Shown: positions 7,929 through 16,701 of the stretch, in pieces
Position numbering within the stretch: position 1 is the first letter of the stretch
Layout: the number at the start of each line of letters is the position of its first letter
NCBI GenBank assembly: GCA_964453335.1
Contig: CAYVOK010000007.1
Location: forward strand, 68,342 to 132,341
Length of the DNA: 64,000 bases
Reading direction: 5' to 3'
Source of the DNA: VGBO01 sp964453335
GTDB lineage: Bacteria > Actinomycetota > Acidimicrobiia > Acidimicrobiales > CAIXPF01
Notes under the pieces: generated by a model
Databases searched by the model: none
What the model was told of the DNA's origin: nothing
What the model saw: only the letters and a program-made list of their open reading frames with translations
Made by a program: the position numbers and the translations under genes

Positions 7929-8705
7929 TCACGCCGTCCGCTGGCAACGCGGACAATGGTACGTGCTGCGGGCCGTGGTGCCCACCACCGTGCGCACGAC
8001 CGGCGTCGCGCAGCGCGGGCATCCCCGTCCGGCGCGCCCGTACACGGCGAGCCCGCCCGGCACCGTCGGCGCCGTCACCCGACGGCCTGGACCGAGGTTC
8101 GCCCGCAACAGCACGTGCGCCCGATCGAGCAGCGCACGCCGGGTCGCCACGTCGAGCGCGGCGACCGGGGTCGTCGGGTGCACCCGCAGCGACCACAGCA
8201 CCTCCGACTTGTAGACGTTGCCGATCCCCGCGGCGACCCGTTGGTCGAGGAGCGCGTCGGCGATGCAGGTGTCCGCCTCGGCGAGCGACCCCATGCGCTC
8301 GACCGCCCGCCCGATGTCGGGGTCCGGCGCGGTGAGGTCGGGGCCGAGCCGGGCGACACCGTCGGTCGGGTCGGTGCTCGACCGCACGACCGGGGCGGAG
8401 AAGCACACCGCCGTCCACCCCTCCACGCCCACCACCAGGCGGGCGAGGTGCGCAGGTCGCCGCCACCGCTCCGCCTCTGCGTAGAGGTGCCACGACCCGG
8501 TCATCCGCAGGTGGGTGCGGACCACGATGCCCGAGGAGAACCGCAGCAGCAGGTGCTTGCCGACCGCGTCGACCCCCTCGATCGTCTCGCCGACCCGGGG
8601 TCGCGGACCGACGAGGCGCGGCGCTTCGAACCGCTGCACGGTGCGGCCCGCGAGCGCCGGTCGCAGACGGGCGGCGACGCGCCAGATCGTGTCGCCCTCG
8701 GGCAC
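7929..8705 (-). CDS. nei: Endonuclease VIII-type DNA glycosylase/AP lyase (Nei)
   Basis: 258 residues. The mature N-terminus P-E-G-D-T-I-W-R places the catalytic proline at position 2 and Glu next to it; PEGDT is the Nei variant, unlike PELPE of Fpg. The helix-two-turn-helix region AGIGNVYKSEVLW is followed by a C-terminal zinc finger with CPRC...CPRC. It excises oxidised pyrimidines and nicks the abasic site by beta,delta-elimination. GTG 8705 is the only start that puts Pro at residue 2; a GGGAGG Shine-Dalgarno lies about 8 nt upstream, so this gene is leadered. It is divergent from lhr, an arrangement resembling the nei-lhr adjacency of mycobacteria, and points to a joint repair role. Confidence 0.9.
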   Translation of the reverse strand: MPEGDTIWRVAARLRPALAGRTVQRFEAPRLVGPRPRVGETIEGVDAVGKHLLLRFSSGIVVRTHLRMTGSWHLYAEAERWRRPAHLARLVVGVEGWTAVCFSAPVVRSSTDPTDGVARLGPDLTAPDPDIGRAVERMGSLAEADTCIADALLDQRVAAGIGNVYKSEVLWSLRVHPTTPVAALDVATRRALLDRAHVLLRANLGPGRRVTAPTVPGGLAVYGRAGRGCPRCATPVVRTVVGTTARSTYHCPRCQRTA

Positions 8706-8758
8706 CGGGGCATCCTCCCAGCCCACCGGCGCCTCCGAGGAGCCGGACCGCGTCCTCC

Positions 8759-8764
8759 TAACGT
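8759..8764 (+). promoter_or_regulatory. -10 box TAACGT, leaderless start of lhr
   Basis: TAACGT is 8 nt upstream of GTG 8773, with only GAAGAGCC between. Confidence 0.45.
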
Positions 8765-8772
8765 GAAGAGCC

Positions 8773-11700
8773 GTGGAGCAGACGGCGGACCGAACGGAAC
8801 CGGGCGGTGGGGACACGCTCGATCTCTTCGCGCCGCCCGTGGCGACGTGGTTCCGCACCACCTTCGGCGAACCGACCCCGGCCCAGCGGACCGGCTGGCC
8901 GGCGATCGCCCGGGGCGAGCACACCCTGATCCTCGCCCCGACCGGATCCGGCAAGACGCTCAGCGCGTTCCTGTGGAGCCTCGACCGCCTCACGACCACA
9001 CCCCCGCCCGACCGCAACGCACGCACGCGGGTCGTGTACGTGTCACCGCTCCGGGCGCTCGCCGTCGACGTCGACAAGAACCTGCGCACCCCGCTCGCCG
9101 GCATCGCGCTCGCCGCGGAACGGCTCGGCACCCCGGTGACGGTGCCCGACGTCGGTGTCCGCACCGGCGACACCCCGGCGGACGTCCGGCGGTCCCTCGT
9201 CCGGAACCCGCCGGACATCCTCATCACCACACCGGAATCGCTGTACCTGCTGCTCACGTCGCGGGCACGGGAGACGCTGCGGAACGTCGAGACGGTGATC
9301 ATCGACGAGATCCACGCGCTCGCACCGACGAAACGCGGTGCGCACCTCGCCCTCAGCCTCGAACGACTCGCCCGCACGACGGAACGCCCGCCGCAGCGCA
9401 TCGGTCTGTCGGCGACGCAACGCCCCCTCGAGGAGATCGCCCACTTCCTCGGCGGGAACGACCCGGCGACCGGCCGACCGCGGCCGGTCACGATCGTCGA
9501 CACCGGCATCCGCAAACCGCTCGACCTCGAGGTCGTCGTCCCGGTGCCCGACCTCGGTGCGCTCGGCACGGTCGAGGACGAGGCCACCTCCGGCGACCTC
9601 GCCGCCGGCCCGGTGCGACGTTCGATCTGGCCGGCCGTGCACCCGCGCCTGCTCGACCTGATCGACGCCCACCGTTCGACGATCGTGTTCGTCAACGCCC
9701 GCCGACTCGCCGAACGCCTCGCCGCCCGACTCAACGAACTGCACGCCGAACGCCTCGCCGAGGAGGCCGGTGACACCACGGTGCAGGACCCGCCGGGCGA
9801 CGTCGACCTCGTGAAGGCGCACCACGGTTCGCTCTCGCGTGAACGACGGCTGCTCGTCGAGGACGAGCTGAAGAGCGGACGGTTGCGCGCCCTCGTCGCG
9901 ACGTCGTCGCTCGAGCTCGGCATCGACATGGGAGCCGTCGACCTCGTCGTCCAGGTCGCCTCGCCGGGTGCGGTCGCGAGCGGGTTGCAGCGCGTCGGCC
10001 GCGCCGGCCACCAGGTCGGCGCACCGTCGCACGGCAAGCTGTTCCCGAAGCACCGGGCTGACCTCCTCGAGACGGCGGTCGTCACCCAGCGCATGCGTGA
10101 CGGTCTCGTGGAGGCGACACGGTTCCCCCGGAACCCGCTCGACGTGCTCTGCCAGCAGATCGTCGCGATGACCGCCGTCGACGACCTCGACCGCGCCACC
10201 GTCGCAGCGGTCGTGCGGGGGGCGTCGAACTTCGCAGAGCTCTCCGACGAACAGCTCGTCGGCGTCCTCGACCTGCTGTCCGGTCGCTACCCGTCGGAGG
10301 AGTTCGCCGAGCTGCGTCCCCGCATCACCTGGGACCGGCTCACCGACACCGTCACTGCACGACCCGGTGCACAACGCCTCGCCGTCACCAACCCCGGCAC
10401 GATCCCCGACCGCGGTCTCTACGGCGTGTTCCTCCCCGACGGCACCCGGGTCGGCGAACTCGACGAGGAGATGGTCTACGAGTCGCGCCCCGGGGAGACG
10501 TTCCTCCTCGGCGCGTCGACGTGGCGCATCGAGGACATCACCTTCGACCGCGTCGTCGTCACCCCGGCTCCCGGCCAGCCCGGGAAGATGCCGTTCTGGC
10601 ACGGCGACGGGCCGGGCCGTCCCGTCGAGCTCGGTGCGGCGATCGGCGCATTCGTGCGAGACCTCACCGCACTCGACGCCGACACGGCACGGGAACGACT
10701 CCGCACCGACCACGCACTCGACGATCTCGCAGCCGACAACCTGTTGCGGTACCTCGCCGAGCAGACGGAGGCGACCGGGGTCGTGCCCGACGACCGCACC
10801 GTCGTCGTCGAACGGTTCCGCGACGAGATCGGCGACTGGCGGATCTGCATCCACTGCCCGCTCGGCACCCCGGTCCTCGCACCCTGGGGGATGGCGTTGC
10901 GGCACCGCCTCGGCGAGGCGTGGGGCGACGACCCGGAGATGCTGTGGAGCGACGACGGGATCGTCATCCGGCTCCCCGAGGCGGTCGACGAGCTGCCGCT
11001 CGACCTGCTGCGCATCGAACCCGAGGAACTCGAGGAGCTCGTCGTCGCCGCCCTCCCGTCGACGGCCATGTTCGCCGCCCGGTTCCGGGAGGCGGCCGGG
11101 CGCGCGCTGCTCCTGCCCCGGCGCCGACCCGACCGTCGCACCCCGCTGTGGCAGCAACGGCAACGGGCCGCCGACCTGCTGCGCGTCGCCGCTCGCTACC
11201 CGGCGTTCCCGCTGCTGCTCGAGACCACCCGGGAATGCCTCCACGACGTGTTCGACCTGACCGCGCTCCGGACGCTCCTCGGCGACCTGCGATCGCGTCG
11301 GGTGCGCATGGTCACCGTCGACACGCAGAAGGCGTCGCCGTTCGCCGCATCGATGCTGTTCGGGTGGATGGCGGTGTACCTCTACGAGGGCGACGCACCC
11401 CTCGCCGAACGTCGCGCCGCTGCGCTCGCACTCGACCGTGAACTGCTGCGCGACCTGCTCGGTACCGAGGAACTACGCGAACTGCTCGACGCCGGTGCGG
11501 TCGCCGACCTCGAGCTCGAGCTCCAGCACCTGACCGACGACCGGCGCGCCCGCCACCTCGACGACGTGTGGGACCTGCTGCGGATCCTCGGCCCGCTCGA
11601 CCGCGACGAGGTCGCCGCACGGTGCACGGTCGATCCCGGGGCCTGGATCGACGAACTGCTCGCAGCCCGTCGGATCATCGAGGTCGTCGTCGCCGGTGAC

Positions 11701-13299
11701 CGTCGGCTCGCCGCCGCCGAGGACGCCGGCCGCCTCCGTGACGCCCTCGGCACCGCGGTGCCGGTCGGCCTGCCGACGAGCTGCACGGAACCGGTGCCGG
11801 AACCCCTCGTCGGTCTCGTCGCCCGCCACGCCCGCACCCACGGGCCGTTCCGTCTCGCCGACGTCGCCGACCGCCTCGGCATCCCGCACGACCGTGCCAC
11901 CGACACGCTGCGCACCCTCGAGGCCGACGGACGGGTGGTGCGCGGCGAGTTCCGCCCGGGCGGCAGCGGCACCGAGTGGTGCGACGGCGACGTCCTGCGC
12001 CGCCTGCGCCGGCGGTCGCTCGCCGTGCTGCGCCGCGAGGTCGAACCCGTCGACCAGGAGGCGTTCGCACGCTTCCTCCCGGCGTGGCAGAACGTCGGCG
12101 GCCGCGGTCGCGGGCTCGACGCCCTCGCCGAGACCGTCGGCGTCCTCCAGGGGGCGCCGATCCCGGCGTCCGTGCTCGAACGTGACGTCCTCGCCGTCCG
12201 ACTCGCCGGTCACGCACCCGGCGACCTCGACGCGCTCTGTACCTCCGGCGACCTGGTGTGGGTCGGCGCCGGGGCGATCGGCAGCACCGACGGGCGGGTG
12301 CGTCTCCTCTTCCGTGACCAGGCCGCCGCCCTGCTCGGCGGCAGCGCCCCGCCCGAGATCCCCGACGGGCCCCTCCACCGGGCGATCCTCGACCACCTCG
12401 GCGACCGGGGTGCGAGCTTCTGGCACGAGCTCGCGCATGCCGCACGCACCGCGTGCGGTCCGACCGACGACGGTGCCGTACTCGCCGCGCTGTGGGACCT
12501 CGTGTGGGCGGGGCTCGTCACGAACGACTCGCTCCAACCCCTCCGCGCCCTCCTCGGCCGGTCGCCCGCCCGGAACCGGACCACACCGGGCCTCCGCCCC
12601 CGTCCCCGGCCCGGCCGGTTACGGGCCGGCGGACCGCCCGCGGGTGCCGGCCGCTGGTCGCTCGTCGCACCGCTGCTCGTGCCCGCACCGACCCCGACCG
12701 AGGCCCGGGTCGCCCGGGCGCTCCAACTGCTCGAACGGTACGGGGTGCTCACCCGGGAGGCCGCGCTCGGCGAGGGGGCGGACGGCGGCTTCGCCGGCGT
12801 CTACCCGGTGCTGCGCGAGCTCGAGGAACGCGGCCAGGTCCGCCGCGGGTACTTCGTCGCCGGCCTCGGCGCCGCCCAGTTCGCACTCCCCGGTGCGGTC
12901 GACCGGTTGCGCTCGTACCGGGAACCCGACCCGGAGACGCCCACCGCCGTCGTCCTCGCCGCCACCGACCCCGCGCAACCCTTCGGCGCCGCACTCCCCT
13001 GGCCGCCCTCGGCCGGACGCCCCTCCCGCGCCGCCGGTGCCCACGTCGTCGTCGTCGACGGGCACGCCGTCGCCCACCTCGACCGGGGCGGTCGTTCCCT
13101 GCTCACGTTCCCGGCCGCGGCGGACCATCCCGACTGGCCGTCGCTGCTGCGCACGCTCGTCGACGCACGCCGGGTCCGCCAGGTCGAACTGACCAGGATC
13201 GACACCGTCCCCGTGGCGTCCTCCCCGCTGGCTGCGGACCTGCGCCGGTGCGGTTTCCGCGACGGTTACCGGGGTCTCGTGCTGCGGAACGACCGATGA
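8773..13299 (+). CDS. lhr: Large ATP-dependent DNA/RNA helicase Lhr
   Basis: 1508 residues, the full length of bacterial Lhr (about 1500). The superfamily 2 core has Walker A APTGSGKT (about residues 56-63), VIIDEIHALAPTKRG (motif II DEIH), RIGLSAT (motif III), and QRVGRAGHQ (motif VI). It is followed by the Lhr-core winged-helix domain and the long C-terminal Lhr-CTD. Lhr is a 3'-5' translocating helicase that unwinds RNA:DNA hybrids and is induced by DNA damage in mycobacteria. The neighbouring nei fits a repair context. GTG 8773 is supported by a TAACGT -10 box 8 nt upstream. Its stop overlaps the patatin-like gene as ATGA, so this heads the chain running to lnt. Confidence 0.95.
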   Translation: MEQTADRTEPGGGDTLDLFAPPVATWFRTTFGEPTPAQRTGWPAIARGEHTLILAPTGSGKTLSAFLWSLDRLTTTPPPDRNARTRVVYVSPLRALAVDVDKNLRTPLAGIALAAERLGTPVTVPDVGVRTGDTPADVRRSLVRNPPDILITTPESLYLLLTSRARETLRNVETVIIDEIHALAPTKRGAHLALSLERLARTTERPPQRIGLSATQRPLEEIAHFLGGNDPATGRPRPVTIVDTGIRKPLDLEVVVPVPDLGALGTVEDEATSGDLAAGPVRRSIWPAVHPRLLDLIDAHRSTIVFVNARRLAERLAARLNELHAERLAEEAGDTTVQDPPGDVDLVKAHHGSLSRERRLLVEDELKSGRLRALVATSSLELGIDMGAVDLVVQVASPGAVASGLQRVGRAGHQVGAPSHGKLFPKHRADLLETAVVTQRMRDGLVEATRFPRNPLDVLCQQIVAMTAVDDLDRATVAAVVRGASNFAELSDEQLVGVLDLLSGRYPSEEFAELRPRITWDRLTDTVTARPGAQRLAVTNPGTIPDRGLYGVFLPDGTRVGELDEEMVYESRPGETFLLGASTWRIEDITFDRVVVTPAPGQPGKMPFWHGDGPGRPVELGAAIGAFVRDLTALDADTARERLRTDHALDDLAADNLLRYLAEQTEATGVVPDDRTVVVERFRDEIGDWRICIHCPLGTPVLAPWGMALRHRLGEAWGDDPEMLWSDDGIVIRLPEAVDELPLDLLRIEPEELEELVVAALPSTAMFAARFREAAGRALLLPRRRPDRRTPLWQQRQRAADLLRVAARYPAFPLLLETTRECLHDVFDLTALRTLLGDLRSRRVRMVTVDTQKASPFAASMLFGWMAVYLYEGDAPLAERRAAALALDRELLRDLLGTEELRELLDAGAVADLELELQHLTDDRRARHLDDVWDLLRILGPLDRDEVAARCTVDPGAWIDELLAARRIIEVVVAGDRRLAAAEDAGRLRDALGTAVPVGLPTSCTEPVPEPLVGLVARHARTHGPFRLADVADRLGIPHDRATDTLRTLEADGRVVRGEFRPGGSGTEWCDGDVLRRLRRRSLAVLRREVEPVDQEAFARFLPAWQNVGGRGRGLDALAETVGVLQGAPIPASVLERDVLAVRLAGHAPGDLDALCTSGDLVWVGAGAIGSTDGRVRLLFRDQAAALLGGSAPPEIPDGPLHRAILDHLGDRGASFWHELAHAARTACGPTDDGAVLAALWDLVWAGLVTNDSLQPLRALLGRSPARNRTTPGLRPRPRPGRLRAGGPPAGAGRWSLVAPLLVPAPTPTEARVARALQLLERYGVLTREAALGEGADGGFAGVYPVLRELEERGQVRRGYFVAGLGAAQFALPGAVDRLRSYREPDPETPTAVVLAATDPAQPFGAALPWPPSAGRPSRAAGAHVVVVDGHAVAHLDRGGRSLLTFPAAADHPDWPSLLRTLVDARRVRQVELTRIDTVPVASSPLAADLRRCGFRDGYRGLVLRNDR

Positions 13300-14252
13300 C
13301 CGGCAACGACGAGGTGGAATCGCCCGCCGTCCCGACGCCGTGGGAGCATGCCCCCGTGGCCGACGAGCGACACGACACCCCCGGCGACGCGCCCGCAGCG
13401 GTCGCGCTCGTCCTCGGTGCGGGCGGTCCGACCGCACACGCATGGCTCGCCGGGGCGCTCGACGGGCTCGCCGTCGGCACCGGCTGGGATCCCCGCACCG
13501 CCGACCTCGTCGTCGGCACCGGCGCGGGCGCCGACCTCGCCGTCGGCCTGCGCCGCGGGCGCAGCACGGGTGCGCTGCGGACCGAGGCGACCGCCGGCGA
13601 CGCAGTCACCCCGGCGACCGCCGGTCCGGCGACGTCACGGCGCCCCGCCGACCCGGTACTGGCCCTGCGCGCCGCCCTGCGCCGCCCGCCCCGTGTGGGA
13701 CAGGTGCTCGAGGGCCTGCGCCCCACGCCGACCGTCACCCCGGTCGAACACGTGCCCCGCCACGCCACCACCGACGCCGACCATCTCGCCGACGCCCCGT
13801 GGCCCGAAGGTCTCTGGGTGTGCACGGTGCGGCTCCCCGACGGCCGTCGGGTGGTGTTCGGCCGCGACGACCATCCCGGCGCGGCGACCCGGACGGCCGT
13901 GCAGGCCGGGGGCAGCGGCAGGTTCTCCCACGTCCCCGTCCACATCGGCGCCCGGCGCTACGTCGAGGGGACCACGTGGTCGGCGACGAACGCCGACCTC
14001 GTCGCCGGTCTCGCGTACGACGTCGTCGTGGTCGTCGTGCCCGCGACGACCACATGGTGGCAGCGCCGCCAGCTCCGGCACGAGGTCGCACGCGTGCAAC
14101 GGGCCGACGCCCCCGTCCTCGTGCTCGAACAGGCGACCGGCGGCCACGACGACCCCACCGCCGTCGCCGACGCCGCCGCTGCGAGCGTCGCTGCCCGACT
14201 GCGCGCCGAACCCGCCTGGGCTCGGCGCCTCCGCATCCCCACGAACCGGTGA
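13296..14252 (+). CDS. Degenerate patatin-like protein lacking the catalytic Ser-Asp dyad
   Basis: 318 residues. The patatin scaffold is recognisable: a glycine-rich oxyanion strand LVLGAGGPTAHAWLAGALDGL, then the nucleophile-elbow region LVVGTGAGADLAVGL, and a late YVEGTTWSATNADLV. In active patatins the elbow is G-x-S-x-G and the later strand holds D-G-[GA]. Here the serine position is Gly76 (GTGAG) and the aspartate is replaced by Glu in EGTT. Both dyad residues are missing, so it is unlikely to be a lipase; a structural or binding role is possible. It overlaps lhr by ATGA and lies 11 bp before hemE. The sequence rests on a single assembly, but the substitutions are full codon changes and not frameshifts. 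Confidence 0.7.
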   Translation: MTGNDEVESPAVPTPWEHAPVADERHDTPGDAPAAVALVLGAGGPTAHAWLAGALDGLAVGTGWDPRTADLVVGTGAGADLAVGLRRGRSTGALRTEATAGDAVTPATAGPATSRRPADPVLALRAALRRPPRVGQVLEGLRPTPTVTPVEHVPRHATTDADHLADAPWPEGLWVCTVRLPDGRRVVFGRDDHPGAATRTAVQAGGSGRFSHVPVHIGARRYVEGTTWSATNADLVAGLAYDVVVVVVPATTTWWQRRQLRHEVARVQRADAPVLVLEQATGGHDDPTAVADAAAASVAARLRAEPAWARRLRIPTNR

Positions 14253-14263
14253 GTCCTCGACCG

Positions 14264-15313
14264 ATGCCTGCACACACCCCGACCACGTCACCGTTCCTCG
14301 CCGCATGCCGTTCCCTGCCGCACGACCGCGTGCCCGTGTGGTTCATGCGCCAGGCGGGCCGGTCCCTGCCCGAGTACCGGGCGATCCGTGGCACCGGCTC
14401 GATCCTGCAGGCGGTCCGCGACCCGGCGCTCGCCACCGAGATCACGCTGCAGCCGGTGCGTCGGTACGGGGTCGACGCAGCGATCCTGTACTCCGACATC
14501 GTCGTGCCCGTCGCAGCGGTCGGCTTCGGCGTCGACGTCCGCGCCGGGGTCGGCCCCGTCGCCGAGCGACCGTTCCGCACCGCAGCGGACCTCGACCGGC
14601 TGCCGCCGCTCGAACCGGACGTGCACGTGCCATACGTGCAGGAGACGGTGCGGCTCCTCGTCGCGGAACTCCCCGTGCCGCTCATCGGCTTCGCCGGTGC
14701 CCCCTTCACCGTCGCGAGCTACCTCGTCGAGGGCGGACCGTCACGGACCTACACCCGCACGAAGGCGCTGATGCTCGGAGACCCGGAGCTCTTCGCCGCC
14801 CTGCTCGACCGCCTCGCCGATCATGCGATCGCGTCGCTGCGGGCACAGGTCGCCGCAGGCGCGTCGGCCGTGCAGCTCTTCGACAGCTGGGCGGGGGCGT
14901 TGCACCCGGGGCACTACGAGCGGTTCGTGCTCCCGCACTCGCGCCGGGTGTTCGCCGCGCTCGCCGACCTCGGCGTCCCCCGCATCCACTTCGGTGTGAC
15001 GACTGGGGAACTGCTCCCGCTGCTGCGCGACGCCGGTGCCGACGTCGTCGGCGTCGACTGGCGGGTCCCCCTCGACGCCGCCCGCACCCGCGTCGGAGAG
15101 GGCCACGCCCTGCAGGGGAACCTCGACCCGGCCACCTGTCTCGCCGGGTGGGACGCCGTCGCCGCCGAGGCGACCGACGTGCTCCGCCGGAACCGCGACC
15201 ACCCGGGCCACGTGTTCAACCTCGGGCACGGCGTGCTGCCCGAGACCGACCCCGACGTCCTCGCCCGCCTCGTCGACCTCGTGCACACCTGGTCGGGCGC
15301 CGCGGGTCGATGA
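14264..15313 (+). CDS. hemE: Uroporphyrinogen III decarboxylase (HemE)
   Basis: 349 residues, standard length. The N-terminal signature PVWFMRQAGRSLPEYRAIR carries the substrate-binding arginines; ILYSDIVVP, FAGAPFTVASYLVEGG, VQLFDSWAGAL and HFGVTTGELLPLL follow in family order, with GHVFNLGHGVLPETDP at the end. It removes four carboxyl groups from uroporphyrinogen III to give coproporphyrinogen III in the cytosol. ATG 14264 lies before the conserved motif; the gap from the upstream gene is 11 bp. Its stop overlaps the next gene as ATGA, so hemE and the oxidase are translated together, consistent with consecutive steps of the coproporphyrin-dependent heme route. Confidence 0.97.
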   Translation: MPAHTPTTSPFLAACRSLPHDRVPVWFMRQAGRSLPEYRAIRGTGSILQAVRDPALATEITLQPVRRYGVDAAILYSDIVVPVAAVGFGVDVRAGVGPVAERPFRTAADLDRLPPLEPDVHVPYVQETVRLLVAELPVPLIGFAGAPFTVASYLVEGGPSRTYTRTKALMLGDPELFAALLDRLADHAIASLRAQVAAGASAVQLFDSWAGALHPGHYERFVLPHSRRVFAALADLGVPRIHFGVTTGELLPLLRDAGADVVGVDWRVPLDAARTRVGEGHALQGNLDPATCLAGWDAVAAEATDVLRRNRDHPGHVFNLGHGVLPETDPDVLARLVDLVHTWSGAAGR

Positions 15314-16701
15314 CCGCACCGCACGTCGTCGTCGTCGGCGCGGGCATCGCAGGCCTCGCAGCGGCGTGGGAGGCGGCCCGGGACGGTGCCGACGTGACCG
15401 TCCTCGACGCCGGCCGACCCGGCGGCAAGCTGCAGACCACACCGTTCGCCGGCGTCGACCTCGACGAGGCCGCCGACGCGTTCCTCGCCCGTGTGCCCGG
15501 TGCGGTCGAACTGTGCCGGGACCTGGGCCTCGACGACGAGCTCACCAGCCCGGCGATCGGCTCGGCGCTCGTCTGGCACGACGGTGCCGCGCGACGCCTG
15601 CCCGACGGGCTCGTGCTCGGCGTGCCGACGGACCTCGACGCCCTTGCCCGGTCCGGTCTCGTCTCCCCGGACGGGCTCCGCCGGGTCGCCGCCGACCTCG
15701 ACCGCGCGCCGGACGACCCCGAACGGGACCGCACCGGCGACGAGTCCGTCGGCGCGCTCGTCCGACGCCGTGTCGGCGACGAGGTGTTCGAACGGCTCGT
15801 CGACCCGCTGCTGTCGGGTGTGAACGCCGGCGACGCGGACACGCTCAGCCTCCGCTGCGGTGCGGCACAGCTCGCCGCCGCCGCCGGCCGTGACACGAGC
15901 CTCGTCCGGGCGTTGCGGGCGACCCTCGGTGCGGCCACCGCCGCGGCGACCCCCGTGTTCCTCACCCCGCGCCGCGGTACCGGTCGACTCGTCGAGCGTC
16001 TCGTCGAGGTGATCGGGCCGGGACGCGTGCACGGCGGCACCCCGGTGACCGCCCTGCACCCCAGCGCAGACGGGTGCACCGTGCACACCGCGCACGGCGC
16101 GCTGCGAGCCGACCGGGTCGTGCTCGCCACCCCGGCGGCGACGAGTGCGGCGCTGCTCGAGACGATCGCACCGGCGACCGCGGCGATGCTCGCCGACCTC
16201 CGGTACGCGTCGGTTGCGATCGCCGCGCTCGCCTACCCGGCCTCTGCGGTTCCCGTGCCACTCGACGCATCCGGTCTGCTCGTCCCCCGTGGCGCGGGGA
16301 TGTTCGTCACCGCGTGCTCGTTCGCCTCCTCGAAGTGGGCGCACCAGGGCGGCGACGGCGTCGTGCGCCTCAGGGTGTCGGTCGGTCGCATCGACGACAG
16401 CCGGTTCACCGCGCTGGACGACGACACGGTGATCGCGGCGATCAGCGCCGACCTCACCACCCTCCTCGGGATCGACGCGACGCCGACCGCAGCCCGACTC
16501 CACCGGTGGGACGAGTCCCTGCCGCAGTACCTGCCCGGCCATCTCGACCGGGTCGCCGCAGCGGAGGAGGCACTCGCGGATCGGTGCGGTGCGATCGCGC
16601 TCGCCGGGGCTGCGCTGCGCGGACTCGGGATCCCGGCGTGCATCACCTCGGGGCGGACGGCGGCCGCACGACTGCTCGGGCACGGGACAGACGCCACGTG
16701 A
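15310..16701 (+). CDS. cgoX: Coproporphyrinogen III oxidase, FAD-dependent (CgoX, formerly HemY/HemG)
   Basis: 463 residues. N-terminal FAD motif HVVVVGAGIAGLAAAWEA and the GGKLQTTPFAGVDLDEAADAFLAR segment; PLLSGVNAGDADTLSLRC matches the 'P-F-x-x-G-V-Y-A-G-D' signature of the protoporphyrinogen oxidase family; the C-terminus GAALRGLGIPACITSGRTAAARLL binds FAD. In actinobacteria this family mainly oxidises coproporphyrinogen III to coproporphyrin III, upstream of ferrochelatase and ChdC; chdC is present at 45642-46331, supporting that reading. It overlaps hemE (ATGA) and lnt (GTGA). The older name protoporphyrinogen oxidase is the alternative. Confidence 0.9.
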   Translation: MTAPHVVVVGAGIAGLAAAWEAARDGADVTVLDAGRPGGKLQTTPFAGVDLDEAADAFLARVPGAVELCRDLGLDDELTSPAIGSALVWHDGAARRLPDGLVLGVPTDLDALARSGLVSPDGLRRVAADLDRAPDDPERDRTGDESVGALVRRRVGDEVFERLVDPLLSGVNAGDADTLSLRCGAAQLAAAAGRDTSLVRALRATLGAATAAATPVFLTPRRGTGRLVERLVEVIGPGRVHGGTPVTALHPSADGCTVHTAHGALRADRVVLATPAATSAALLETIAPATAAMLADLRYASVAIAALAYPASAVPVPLDASGLLVPRGAGMFVTACSFASSKWAHQGGDGVVRLRVSVGRIDDSRFTALDDDTVIAAISADLTTLLGIDATPTAARLHRWDESLPQYLPGHLDRVAAAEEALADRCGAIALAGAALRGLGIPACITSGRTAAARLLGHGTDAT

